NCBI GenBank assembly: GCA_018806915.1
Contig: JAGKQI010000105.1
Coordinates: 3,348,001 to 3,412,000 of the forward strand
Source: Phytophthora colocasiae
Taxonomy: Eukaryota > Oomycota > Peronosporomycetes > Peronosporales > Peronosporaceae
Length of the DNA: 64,000 bases
Direction of reading: 5' to 3'
Below the pieces are notes generated by a model. The model was not told the origin of the DNA. It ran no database searches and saw only the letters and a list, made by a program, of their open reading frames with translations. Shown in pieces: positions 19,578 through 31,983 of this stretch (the first letter of the stretch is position 1; every line of letters begins with the position of its first letter). The translations under genes and the position numbers were made by a program.

Positions 19578-20709
19578 CAACGTGCAAAACGTTCGACTCG
19601 AGCAGTGCGTCCACGTTGTCTACAGATATCTGCGTGCACAGTGCACTGCACTCGCCACAGCGTGCGGGGTGCTGTATTGCCAATGATTCCTTGATGGCAG
19701 TCTGCATCCTGTCGAGATGGCCGGTCAATTTGACCGTAAAAAAATGCGGCACTTGCGAAGTACGCGGTGCCCACATGTCTCCACTGGAATCAGAGGAATC
19801 AGAGGAATCAGAGGAATCAGACGTATCATAGTGAAGCCAAGTCAAGCAACCAACTTCAAGGCGTGTCCATGCAGCTTTCAATGCTGAAGTGGACGTTATC
19901 ATCGACAATTACGCTCGATGGTGCATGCGTACGATGTACATGTAGTGGCAGCCCTGCTGCTGCCAACATAACAGCACTATCGTTCAACTACTTCCGTACT
20001 TGTTTACCTGGTACCGGTATATACTATTGTACTTGCACTTCGAAATACATGTAGGACGGCTACATTCTACCAATGCTAAGCGTTTCTCTGTGCGTTGCTG
20101 CGAGATGTATTTTTGCCACTACACCACCAGTATACTTGCAACAAGCAGCTTTGTTTTAGATCTTGCACTGTTGAAGCTGGATTCAAACGGCCAACGACTT
20201 AGTCGACGGCGGCATCAGCGATTAAAATGTTATAGCTCGTCGCAGGATTCAGTCTGCGGCACACAATTCATGTGAACAACGGCAGTTGGCGTCTGTCGTG
20301 TTCCAAGTTTCTCTTCGCAGTTGAAGTGGTGAATTCGGATTTGGTAATGCTGAGTCTCGTCGCAGAGTATATTTATCTTTAGTATTGTATACTGTAGCCT
20401 ACTGATAACAGAGACTGCGCTCAGTCGTAGTTCTCTCGCAATCCCAATTGTGCTGAGTGGGCGAGCAGTTGTTTGTGTCTTCTGTGCCTAAAGCTAACAA
20501 TTCATTCAAGCATAGCTCCAGTGTCACCCTAACTATTGCACACAATTCAAGCTTAGCCCCAACTACAGTACTGGTCGTATCTTGCTGTGCTCTGTTGAAA
20601 GACAAAAAGGTTACTGTAACATGTAACATATACATTTTGGATTATCAAATTATAGATTCCTATTTGAATTCAAGCGCCGCGCCATTTCCGTTCCCACGAT
20701 CAATTCCAT
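19578..20709. other. Gene-poor stretch with a transposase-like relic and a 9-bp microrepeat
   Basis: Minus strand 19590-19900 reads VPHFFTVKLTGHLDRMQTAI, RCGECSALCTQISVDNVDA and LLESNVLHVGTNN, resembling the N-terminal part of oomycete BED/hAT-type transposases; it is a fragment only. At 19785-19821 GGAATCAGA is repeated about four times in tandem (encoding Asp-Ser-Ser on the minus strand). 19910-20640 shows nothing recognisable. The last 70 bp is the leader of the LRR gene. Confidence 0.35.
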
Positions 20710-23700
20710 ATGACCCCACCACCACCACCGCCACCGCCTGCTCCAGATGACGACTTGGATCTTTCTCTGTACCCTATCGTTCTCAGCCATGTCAATGCAG
20801 GCGTAGAATTTATCGACGACCTCGTAGGTGAAGCTAGTGACTCTCATATTTTATAATTCTAACTTGTTTAGTTACCAGACCAACGACGACGAGCGCGATG
20901 AGTTGGTGGAGCAAATGAATCTTCATGGGAACGCAATCCAATCTCTGGACGGACTAGAAGCTTTTACAGGGTACAATATCAATTATTTCGATACTGGAGA
21001 TTGAGACTGTACCTGACGGATGATTCCTGTGGTGGTAGATTGGTGGAACTTTGTCTGTCGAGTAACTACATCAACGAGATCACATCCCATGCACTGCAGC
21101 CACTGGTACATCTCCGGGTGCTGGATCTATCGGCTAATAGGTAGTTAAAAGCTAGAGGATTCGGTGTTATTGCGGCCTAACTGACTTGTTATTCTTTCAG
21201 CATTGGGTCCATGGTGGGGTTCCCACAACTACCGAAGCTGGAGGAGCTGTCAATGGCACATAACTGGTGAGTTGTTCAATGCTTTATTGATAACGTGTTC
21301 ATGCTCAATTATGTTGCTGAAGTCTGTCAGGTTTGGATGGTCTAACACGTCCTATCAAGTTCCCAAAGCTGCGGTATTTGGACCTTCGAGGCAATGAGAT
21401 CGCGGAGTTCAACGACCTCAAGCTGTTGCAACGTTTCAAGGTGATTTAAATCGACGAGTTGATTTTGTCCTGTGGTTTTAGTAGTGATGAGTGTGATATG
21501 CGGTAGCGGCTCACTCACCTTCGACTTCAAGCGGCAAACGGAGACCAAGCCAATCCGATCTGCGACCTCGATGGTTATCACCGTGCTACCATTCAGGTAC
21601 AATAGTGACGGTTGTGTTCATTTACGATATCTTTTGTCTCATCGCTTGCTTTTAGATGCTCCCGAGACTGGAACTACTGGATGAGGAAGAAGTCGAGTTC
21701 CTGAAGGAAATGGGAAGCCTGCACATGCCGAAGTATCGCTCACTGGTACGCAGGATTGTCGAAAACAAAGGTGGTGACCGGCAACTACAGAGTCCTCAAG
21801 ACGGTAAGGGAAGAGCTGAAACTCCTGAAGGACGACGAGCACTGGATCAGAACGATAAACGGACCAAATTTCCACCATCTCGCATCAAAACCGACGGAGA
21901 AAAGCAGGAAGTGGAGAAGCTGGCGGTGAATTCTTCTCCTGCCAAACCTGTTCCTGGTAAACTGGACGGTCATCCTCAACAGCGCCTCATCTTGAAGGAT
22001 ACCAGTACAAACACCAGTGTGGATCTGGAAAAAGAAATTTTGAAGCGTGAGCAAGCTATTGCACAGAGAGAAGCGGAGTTTCTAGAGAAAGAAAAGCTCT
22101 TCCTCACGAAAGAAAACGAATTCTTTGGCACGGAAAATGACTTGAAAGCACAGATTACCAAACTCAAGGAGAAGTTGGAAACAGCTGAAGATCGAGCAGC
22201 CAAGGCAGAATCAACGGTGTTAGAGATCTCCAGTCGCTTACTACAGAAAGAAAAGGATGAACCTGTTGTCCCCGACGAGCCTGATCACTCGATCCAGAAG
22301 TCCCAAGCAGAACAAGAAGCGATGTGGAATGCTACTATCGAGTCTTTGAAGGCCTCAAACCAGCTGGAGATTGAACAACTCAATGCTGCAAACACCGATT
22401 TAGAAAGGAAATTGGCTTTGTTGGAGGCAGACACCACCGCTCTCACGCAGAAACTTCGTGAAGCTGAAGACCGGGCACAAGTGAGCTCATCTGATCTGGA
22501 AAAGAGTGAAAACAAGGTCAATGCAGTGGTCCGAGAGATGGAGCTTGCACGGAAGACTAATGAGGCAGTTGTGACGCAGCTTTCAGATGAAGTGAAGTAC
22601 CACAAAGACCGAGTAGAGCAAGCAGACAAGCTTAATAGTCAGCACGAGAAACAAGTGGCTGAACTCAAGGCAAACGTCGAAGCAGTTTACAACAGGTGCA
22701 TCGAGAAGGACGAAGCCATCCAACAGTTAAAGAAAAGCTTGAGCTCTCGCCAGGATGAGCTTGAAATGCTGCGAATCCAACACGGGAAAGACAGCGAACG
22801 ACAAGAGAAATTGCAGCAGCAACAACAAGATCTTTACGAGCGGCAGCTTCAGGCATCTATCATCCAAGTCGAAATGGAGTTCCGTAAGGAGTATCAGCAG
22901 TCGGCGCAAAAGTTCCAGTCTTTTCGACGTAAAAGCGACGAACGGTTGAAAGAGATCAAACGTGTTCGAGAAGCATATCAAGTGAGTCTCCAGCGAGAGG
23001 CTGCAGCCAAAGCAGAAGTGGAGAAACTGCAAGCGATTCTAGCGGATGATAAGAAGAAACTTTTTGTGGAAGATACCAAGCGCTCTGATACTTTCAAAGC
23101 TCAAATTCGAGAGGAGAAGGCAAAACGCAAACAACTTGAGCAAAGGCTGATGGCTGAACAGGAGAAGTATGCGCAGATGGCGCTGCTAAGTACAGAGTTG
23201 GACGAAAAGAAACTCGAAATCGAGAAGTTCCATGAAGAAATTCAGAATTTGGGAGCACAACGAGCATCCTGGAATAAATTGGAGGACGATTTACGTGCTG
23301 CTCTTAAAGTGAAAGACGTAATGCTCGCCGACCAACAACGCCAGATCAAAGAATTAACCGACGAGCGCCAGAACGCTGAAGCTCAATTCAATGATGAGAT
23401 GGCTGAATTTCAAGCGCAAGTTGAGGACTTGGAAACTGCATTAGACGAGAGTCTGCAAAAAGCAGCTGAAGAGGAGGTGAAGAGTGAAAAACTAAGTGCT
23501 AAAATTGCTGCAGTGGAGAAAGAAGTCTCGAAGAAGGAAGAAGAAGTCAATTTGCTCCGATCTCAGTTAGAGCAGAAGGTATCAGCACTGGAATTTCTCG
23601 ACCAGGAGATGCAGCGGATGCGAACTGTTCTCGAAAATCAGGATGGGCTTTTCCAAAAGCGGATGCAGAAACATCTTGAACAGCAGCAGGAAGAAGTTGA

Positions 23701-23992
23701 AAGAGTCCGAATAGCAGCAGAAGAAGAACGGGAGCGCCAATTGCACCAGTGGGAAGCTGAACGTGGAGAAATGATGCACAAGTACGAACTTCTAGCGGCT
23801 GAAATGGAGAATGTGGCTGCTCAAAATGCAAAATTACGGGAGGTACTAGACCAGGAGCGCTGCAAGGTGGTACAAAATGACCGCGATATGCGTGTTTTAC
23901 TGGCGCAAATCGACCGGGAGCGACAGATCAAGAAACAAAACTTGCGGCAGATCAAATCTCTATTCGAGCAACTGCAACGAGAAACTTTGTAA
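20710..23992 (+). CDS. Leucine-rich repeat and coiled-coil protein, LRRCC1-like
   Basis: Seven exons can be joined in frame: 20710-20823, 20879-20970, 21039-21140, 21201-21266, 21323-21440, 21507-21596, 21656-23992, giving 972 residues; human LRRCC1 is about 1030. The start is MTPPPPPPPPPAPDDD. Residues ~45-200 are SDS22-type leucine-rich repeats (LVELCLSSNYINEITSHALQ, LRVLDLSANRIGSM, LSGLDGLTRPIKFPKLRYLD) closed by an LRR cap (MLPRLELLDEEEVEFL). Residues ~300-970 are almost continuous coiled coil (ERKLALLEADTTALTQKLRE; DKEVSKKEEEVNLLRSQLEQ type heptads). LRRCC1 is a centriole-lumen and basal-body protein; a basal-body role in zoospores is inferred. Some acceptors (20878, 21322) were chosen because they restore LRR spacing. 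It converges with the unknown gene at 24040, 47 bp between stops. Confidence 0.82.
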
Positions 23993-24039
23993 AAAGAAAT
24001 TGTAGAAATAGGTTGAGATTGTTTTCTTTTATCTCAACT

Positions 24040-24593
24040 TTACTGAACGATATCACGCCAATGACCGAGTTTACCCTTGAAGCCATACTTGTTCGTAACT
24101 TTTCCAGTCGTCGAATCAAAGAGTACACAGGCCATTTCTGGATTGTCCGCGTTGGGCCCGATACCTCGGCAGAAAACGACCCCAACACCAGGCAGTTTAA
24201 CCATGATGCGTTTATTGACGTGGCCAAAGTCGTCTTCCTTGCGGATGTTGAGCTTGTAGGAATTATCACCGGTGCCACCTGAAAGGAAGCGGTTGTCGCC
24301 ATCTCCAACTGTACGCCAGTACACGTTTTCATACCTGTTTGTATTTTTGAAAAAGAGAAAAGTTAGTTTACAACCACATTAGCGATCATCAGAAATTCGT
24401 ACCAACCGCGTCGAAATCCTATGAGGAAATCGTCGTCACGATAACCCACGTCGGAAACGTGAATTTGCTGGTTCTCACTGATGCATACACCATGGTGTGT
24501 GCTTGTGTCTCGACTTATCGTGCCTGGTACTGGATAATAGCGTAGGATCATCACGTTCTTGATCGCTTCGGTAGCGATCACGAAGGGGATTTT
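24040..24593 (-). CDS. 3' exons of an unknown gene interrupted by the Crypton array
   Basis: Two exons, 24403-24593 and 24040-24334, with a 68-bp intron (GTACGA...AAACAG) joining RRGW|YENVYWRTVGDG, encode the last 161 residues. Text includes KIPFVIATEAIKNVMILRYY, SDVGYRDDDFLIGFRRGW, FGHVNKRIMVKLPGVGVVFC and LFDSTTGKVTNKYGFKGKLG. No domain recognised. Directly upstream of 24593 is a splice acceptor (TTTGACCAG) with a branch site (CTAAC) 22 bases before it; 57 bases further upstream the Crypton array begins. The matching donor is at 34127, beyond the array. Confidence 0.62.
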
Positions 24594-24880
24594 CTGGTCA
24601 AATTATACGGGTTAGATACTCGATAACAGGCCCGCAACAAGTCATTTCGACTTCTACGGAAAACGTCGTGCAAAACTGATGTTTCATATGGATTTCGCCG
24701 TGCAGAATGGCCGGTGAATTCCCACCATGCGAAGGTGGCATGCATACAAATATCAAGCTAAACGGCTGCCATGCGAAGATGTCATGGAATTCGTCGTGCA
24801 CTTTGCACCACGAATTCTTATTGGATAAAACGGTGATTGACAAACAGGGGACACTTCAATCAAGCACTACAATCAATGTG

Positions 24881-26909
24881 TTATGATTTAAACTCACGCG
24901 CAAGTGTCCGCCACGATAACTGCTCCAGTCTCCGCACTCTTCCCTTTGTAGATGTCGAGCTAAATGGAAGTCGAGTTTTAACCTGCTCAAACAACAGTCC
25001 TGCTGCGTCTGTCGATCTATGTGCTCGCTTAATTTCATCTTGAGTCAGTAGCCCTTGAATGAGAAGCATCACTCTTCGTAGTTCTGATAATCGATTCCGT
25101 TGCAGTCTCGATGACATATCGTGCTTTGTAAGTAGCCGTAACGGAGGGTTACCAGCACACCAACACTGCCAGACAACTCGAATCGTTCCTGAAGGCAACA
25201 CAAATTCCTTTGGCACTCTGTGAAAAGAGCCGTCCCACAACATGAGTTGAGCCTGCCCAACAGTATTGTCCGAATGAGGAGTTAGGCTCTCATCACCTAC
25301 GGTATGTTCGACGGGTTGCAGCAAACTTGACCGGGCCAACACCGATGCAAATGCCGCCTCAAGTGCTTCCATAGTCATGACAGAACCGTTAATGTGGCGC
25401 TTCAGAGCATTTTCAAATGATTCTGAAAAGGTATCGCGCATACAAGCTAGCTCAGCCTTGTAACACGACAGCTCAACCATTAAACCGACGTGTGGGGGGA
25501 TTCCAGTAGCAGTGATGTAATCGTCCACTTGGCATTTTCTGCATTCAACTCGCTGTTGCAGCCACTGCAATTGGGGCTCGTTGTTCACATTAAATAGTGG
25601 CGTGTCAAAAAGTAAATGAGTCGGAGGTAGATTTGCTGCAAATAGGTTTTGTGATACAGCAATGATGCCAATCCAAATTGGCAAATCTGCCTCAGATTTG
25701 GAGCACACCAGGAAAAATAGCATCCAGCGCAACTTGGATGCGTTGTCGTAAGTTCTAATGAATCCTGGTTTGTCCACTTCGAGTATTAAAAACGGCGGTA
25801 AAATCGCAAAGTCAGGAGAGTCAAACGGAAGTCCAGCTACATAGCGACCAACCACCATGTCACCAGCGGCTTCAAACCGAACGTACTTGTCTTGAACCCC
25901 TGGTGTCCAGCCAGCTCGAAGGCAGATAGACGCTGCGGAAGGTCCTGATGTCGAACAGCTACTGACATAAGTCGCTACGCCCTTCCTCGCCGAGTGAGTA
26001 CCAAATGCACCATGTGTCATGCCTGCTTCAGTGAGAACGTCACGCATCAGATCTCCACAAAGAACACTTTTTAACACTTTGAGGAACTGATTGTACTGAT
26101 TTCACCTGGGAAGAGCTTGCCATCCTGTGTAAAGCCCATTATCGCAAAATAAATCGCAATTCCCAGCACAGGACATACTTCTGGCATAGTAGGATTTGCA
26201 TACACGTGCCTAGGGTCACGGGGACGACTACCGTCCTGGTCGTTTTTCATGTGAGCGAATGTAATTGTCATTGAGTCTTCACGCCAAGTAAGATGCCCAT
26301 AACGAATTGATTCTGTGCTTTTGGCTCGACACATAAGGTTCCAAGACATAAGAAGAAAGATATGACCAAACACGTCCTGTTTCTGCTAGACTGTATCATA
26401 GCTTTCGCCACCACCGCTCTGTACATTGAGAAACTGAAAGGTTCCTTTCCTTCGCAAAGGGATTCGTTTCTGTTCTGAGCAACTCTAGCCACAGTGTGAT
26501 GTAGTCCCTTAAAAACGTCTCATTCGGGAGTCAAAATCTTGGGCCGGGCACAGTCTGTTGAAGAGAAAAAGATACACAATTGCAGACCGTACGTTGCCGA
26601 AGGTTGACTTCCCAGTTACACCACGCTGTTCCATCGACGTAAGGTACCTCATGCAATCTTGAGTCGATAGAATCTCCAAACACACAGGACTTTGCATTGA
26701 AACTTGAGATAGCCATGCAGCAATGACCTCTTCGTCGCTAGTAGGAAGTTCGTGGAATGCGTTCACAAAGAGGATTCGTTTGCGTTCTTCGTCTGTATTA
26801 TCATATAGCCACTTCACGAAGCGAGTAATGCTTCTGATGTACGTATACTTCGTCTTCTCCGCCGTCGTATTGCTTAGCACCTCCCCACGCGTGCATCTAG
26901 GTCGTCCAT
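24881..26909 (-). pseudogene. Crypton tyrosine recombinase, copy 1 (unit 24651-27013)
   Basis: This copy retains the longest uninterrupted C-terminal frame, 26077-24881 (398 residues). It contains the catalytic GTHSARKG (His-x-x-Arg) and RAGWTPGVQDKYVRFE with the tryptophan and the likely nucleophile tyrosine; the upstream Arg box, LMCRAKSTESIRYGHLTW, is in the frame 26373-26071. N-terminal SAM-like DNA-binding region (YIRSITRFVKWLYDNTDEER) is at about 26810-26860. Breaks: a missing C near 26103, changes near 26390-26425 and 26560. The C-terminal ~100 residues (IKRAHRSTDAAGLLFEQVKT to AREFKS) are basic and probably bind DNA. Lacks a Leu codon in the catalytic loop that the other copies have. 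Confidence 0.75.
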
Positions 26910-27242
26910 CGTTTGGAATCCAATGTGAGGTCGGTCTAAATATAAATTTCAGCCAATAGAAACACGTCAAATATTTATCGTGCACACTGCACGATGAATT
27001 CACTCCACCTATACTTCTACGGAAAACGTCGCGCAAACTGATGTTTCATATGGATTTCGCCGCGCAGAATGGCCGGTGAATTCCCACCATGCGAAGGTGG
27101 AATGCATACAAATATCAAGCTAAACGGCTGCCATGCGAAGATGTCATGGAATTCGTCGTGCACTTTGCACCACGAATTCTTATTGGATAAAACGGTGATT
27201 GACAAACAGGGGACACTTCAATCAAGCACTACAATCAATGTG

Positions 27243-29277
27243 TTATGATTTAAACTCACGCGCAAGTGTCCGCCACGATAACTGCTCCAGTCTCCGCACT
27301 CTTCCCTTTGTAGATGTCGAGCTAAATGGAAGTCGAGTTTTAACCTGCTCAAACAACAGTCCTGCTGCGTCTGTCGATCTATGTGCTCGCTTAATTTCAT
27401 CTTGAGTCAGTAGCCCTTGAATGAGAAGCATCACTCTTCGTAGTTCTGGTAATCGATTCCGTTGCAGTCTCGATGACATATCGTGCTTTGTAAGTAGCCG
27501 TAACGGAGGGTTACCAGCACACCAACACCGCCAGACAACTCCAGAATCGTTCCTGAAGGCAACACAAATTCCTTTGGCACTCTGTGAAAAGAGCCGTCCC
27601 ACAACATGAGTTGAGCCTGCCCAACAGTATTGTCCGAATGAGGAGTTAGGCTCTCATCACCTACGGTATGTTCGACGGGTTGCAGCAAACTTGACCGGGC
27701 CAACACCGATGCAAATGCCGCCTCAAGTGCTTCCATAGTCATGACAGAACCGTTAATGTGGCGCTTCAGAGCATTTTCAAATGATTCTGAAAAGGTATCG
27801 CGCATACAAGCTAGCTCAGCCTTGTAACACGACAGCTCAACCATTAAACCGACGTGTGGGGATTCCAGTAGCAGTGATGTAATCGTCCACTTGGCATTTT
27901 CTGCATTCAACTCGCTGTTGCAGCCACTGCAATTGGGGGGCTCGTTGTTCACATTAAATAGTGGCGTGTCAAAAAGTAAATGAGTCGGAGGTAGATTTTG
28001 CTGCAAATAGGTTTTGTGATACAGCAATGATGCCAATCCAAATTTGCAAATCTGCCTCAGATTTTGAGTCACACCAGGAAAAATAGAATCCAGCGCAACT
28101 TGGATGCGTTGTCGTAGTTCTAATGAATCCTGGGTTTGTCCACTTCGAGTATTAAAAACGGCGGTAAAATCGCAAAGTCAGGAGAGTCAAACGGAAGTCC
28201 AGCTACATAGCGACCAACCACCATGTCACCAGCGGCTTCAAACCGAACGTACTTGTCTTGAACCCCTGGTAGTGTCCAGCCAGCTCGAAGGCAGATAGAC
28301 GCTGCGGAAGGTCCTGATGTCGAACAGCTACTGACATAAGTCGCTGCGCCCTTCCTCGCCGAGTGAGTACCAAATGCACCATGTGTCATGCCTGCTTCAG
28401 TGAGAACGTCACGCATCAGATCTCCACAAAGAACACTTTTTAACACTTTGAGGAATCGATTGTACTGATTTCCACCTGGGAAGAGCTTGCCATCCTGTGT
28501 AAAGCCCATTATCGCAAAATAAATCGCAATTCCCAGCACAGGACATACTTCTGGCATAGTAGGATTTGCATACACGTGCCTAGGGTCACGGGGGACGACT
28601 ACCGTCCTGGTCGTTTTTCATGTGAGCGAATGTAATTGTCATTGAGTCTTCACGCCAAGTAAGATGCCCATAACGAATTGATTCTGTGCTTTTGGCTCGA
28701 CACATAAGGTTCCAAGACATAAGAAGAAAGATATGACCAAACACGTCCTGTTTCCTGCTAGACTGTATCATAGCTTTCGCCACCGCTCTGTACATTGAGA
28801 AACTGAAAGGTTCCTTTCCTTCTGCAAAGGGATTCGTTTCTGTTCTGAGCAACTCTAGCCACAGTGTGATGTAGTCCCTTAAAACGTCTCATTCAGGGAG
28901 TCAAAATCTTTGGGCCTGGCACAGTCTGTTGAAGAGAAAAGATACACAATTGCAGACCGTACGTTGCCGAAGGTTGACTTCCCAGTTACACCACGCTGTT
29001 CCATCGACGTAAGGTACCTCATGCAATCTTGAGTCGATAGAATCTCCAAACACACAGGACTTTGCATTGGAACTTGAGATAGCCATGCAATGACCTCTTC
29101 GTCGCTAGTAGGAAGTTCGTGGAATGCGTTCACAAAAGAGGATTCGTTTGCGTTCTTCGTCTGTATTATCATATAGCCACTTCACGAAGCGAGTAATGCT
29201 TCTGATGTACGTATACTTCGTCTTCTCCGCCGTCGTATTGCTTAGCACCTCCCCACGCGTGCATCTAGGTCGTCCAT
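27243..29277 (-). pseudogene. Crypton tyrosine recombinase, copy 2 (unit 27014-29382)
   Basis: Same protein as copy 1 but broken at other places. The catalytic HSARKGAATYVSS and AGWTLPGVQDKYVRFE lie in the frame 28575-28120; the Arg box MCRAKSTESIRYGHL is in 28852-28586; the C-terminus is in 27602-27243. Differences from other copies are mostly runs of G, T or A one base longer or shorter (for example GGGGGAC near 28590 and an added G near 27936). Confidence 0.7.
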
Positions 29278-29612
29278 CGTTTGGAATCCAAATGTGAGGT
29301 CGGTCTAAATATAAATTTCAGCCAATAGAAACACGTCAAATATTTGTCGTGCACACTGCACGATGAATTCACTCCACCTATACTTCTACGGAAAACGTCG
29401 TGCAAAACTGATGTTTCATATGGATTTCGCCGTGCAGAATGGCCGGTGAATTCCCACCATGCGAAGGTGGCATGCATACAAATATCAAGCTAAACGGCTG
29501 CCATGCGAAGATGTCATGGAATTCGTCGTGCACTTTGCACCACGAATTCTTATTGGATAAAACGGTGATTGACAAACAGGGGACACTTCAATCAAGCACT
29601 ACAATCAATGTG

Positions 29613-31646
29613 TTATGACTTAAACTCACGCGCAAGTGTCCGCCACGATAACTGCTCCAGTCTCCGCACTCTTCCCTTTGTAGATGTCGAGCTAAATGGA
29701 AGTCGAGTTTTAACCTGCTCAAACAACAGTCCTGCTGCGTCTGTCGATCTATGTGCTCGCTTAATTTCATCTTGAGTCAGTAGCCCTTGAATGAGAAGCA
29801 TCACTTTCGTAGTTCTGATAATCGATTCCGTTGCAGTCTCGATGACATATCGTGCTTTGTAAGTAGCCGTAACGGAGGGGTTACCAGCACACCAACACTG
29901 CCAGACAACTCGAATCGTTCCTGAAGGCAACACAAATTCCTTTGGCACTCTGTGAAAAGAGCCGTCCCACAACATGAGTTGAGCCTGCCCAACAGTATTG
30001 TCCGGAATGAGGAGTTAGGCTCTCATCACCTACGGCATATGTTCGACGGGTTGCAGCAAACTTGACCGGGCCAACACCGATGCAAATGCCGCCTCAAATT
30101 AAGCTTCCATAGTCATGACAGAACCGTTAATGTGGCGCTTCAGAGCATTTTCAAATGATTCTGAAAGGTATCGCGCATACAAGCTAGCTCAGCCTTGTAA
30201 CACGACAGCTCAACCATTAAACCGACGTGTGGGGATTCCAGTAGCAGTGATGTAATCGTCCACTTGGCATTTTTCTGCATTCAACTCGCTGTTGCAGCCA
30301 CTGCAATTGGGGCTCGTTGTTCACATTAAATAGTGGCGTGTCAAAAAGTAAATGAGTCGGAGGTAGATTTGCTGCAAATAGGTTTTGTGATACAGCAATG
30401 ATGCCAATCCAAATTGGCAAATCTGCCCCTCAGATTTGGAGGCACACCAGGAAAAATAGCATCCAGCGCAACTTGGATGCGTTGTCGTAGTTCTAATGAA
30501 TCCTGGTTTGTCCACTTCGAGTATTAAAAACGGCGGTAAAATCGCAAAGTCAGGAGAGTCAAACGGAAGTCCAGCTACATAGCGACCAACCACCATGTCA
30601 CCAGCGCTTCAAACCGAACGTACTTGTCTTGAACCCCTGGTAGTGTCCAGCCAGCTCGAAGGCAGATAGACGCTGCGGAAGGTCCTGATGTCGAACAGCT
30701 ACTGACATAAGTCGCTGCGCCCTTCCTCGCCGAGTGAGTACCAAATGCACCATGTGTCATGCCTGCTTCAGTGAGAACGTCACGCATCAGATCTCCACAA
30801 AGAACACTTTTTAACACTTTGAGGAATCGATTGTACTGATTTCCACTCTGGGAAGAGCTTGCCATCCTGTGTAAAGCCCATTATCGCAAAATAAATCGCA
30901 ATTCCCAGCACAGGACATACTTCTGGCATAGTAGGATTTGCATACACGTGCCTAGGGGTCACGGGGACGACTACCGTCCTGGTCGTTTTTCATGTGAGCG
31001 AATCGTAATTGTCATTGAGTCTTCACGCCAAGTAAGATGCCCATAACGAATTGATTCTGTGCTTTTGGCTCGACACATAGGTTCCAAGACATAAGAAGAA
31101 AGATATGACCAAACACGTCCTGTTTCCTAGACTGTATCATAGCTTTCGCCACTGCTCTGTACATTGAGAAACTGAAAGGTTCCTTTCCTTCGCAAAGGGA
31201 TTCGTTTCTGTTCTGAGCAACTCTAGCCACAGTGTGATGTAGTCCCTTAAAAACGTCTCATTCGGGAGTCAAAATCTTTTGGGCCGGGCACAGTCTGTTG
31301 AAGAGAAAAGATACACAATTGCAGACCGTAATGCTGCCGAAGGTTGACTTCCCAGTTACACCACGCTGTTCCATCGACGTAAGGTACCTCATGCAATCTT
31401 GAGTCGATAGAATCTCCAAACACACAGGACTTTGCATTGAACTTGAGATAGCCATGCAGCAATGACCTCTTCGTCGCTAGTAGGAAGTTCGTGGAATGCG
31501 TTCACAAAGAGGATTCGTTTGCGTTCTTCGTCTGTATTATCATATAGCCACTTCACGAAGCGAGTAATGCTTGATGTACGTATACTTCGTCTTCCGCCGT
31601 CGTATTGCCTTAGCACCTCCCCACGCGTGCATCTAGGGTCGTCCAT
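29613..31646 (-). pseudogene. Crypton tyrosine recombinase, copy 3 (unit 29383-31750)
   Basis: The most fragmented copy. Catalytic HSARKGAATY and AGWTLPGVQDKYVRFE are in 30865-30575; N-terminal RSIT/RFVKWLYDNTDEERKR is in 31646-31389; C-terminus is in 29975-29613. It carries a three-base loss near 31572, a missing GCG near 30606 and an AAATTAA insertion-like change near 30097 not seen in the others. Confidence 0.68.
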
Positions 31647-31983
31647 CGTTTGGAATCCAATGTGAGGTCGGTCTAAATATAAATTTCAGCCAATAGAAAC
31701 ACGTCAAATATTTGTCGTGCACACTGCACGATGAATTCACTCCACCTATACTTCTACGGAAAACGTCGTACAAAACTGATGTTTCATATGGATTTCGCCG
31801 TGCAGAATGGCTGGTGAATTCCCACCATGCGAAGGTCGCATGCATACAAATATCAAGCTAAACGGCTGCCATGCGAAGATAAAGTCATGGAATTCGTCGT
31901 GCACTTTGCACCACGAATTCTTATTGATAAAACGGTGATTGACAAACAGGGGACACTTCAATCAAGCACTTACAATCAATGTG

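Noticed and set aside
24837..25043. Short plus-strand ORF repeated in every Crypton unit (also 27199, 29569)
   Set aside because: It is antisense to the conserved C-terminus of the recombinase and exists only because the unit is repeated.
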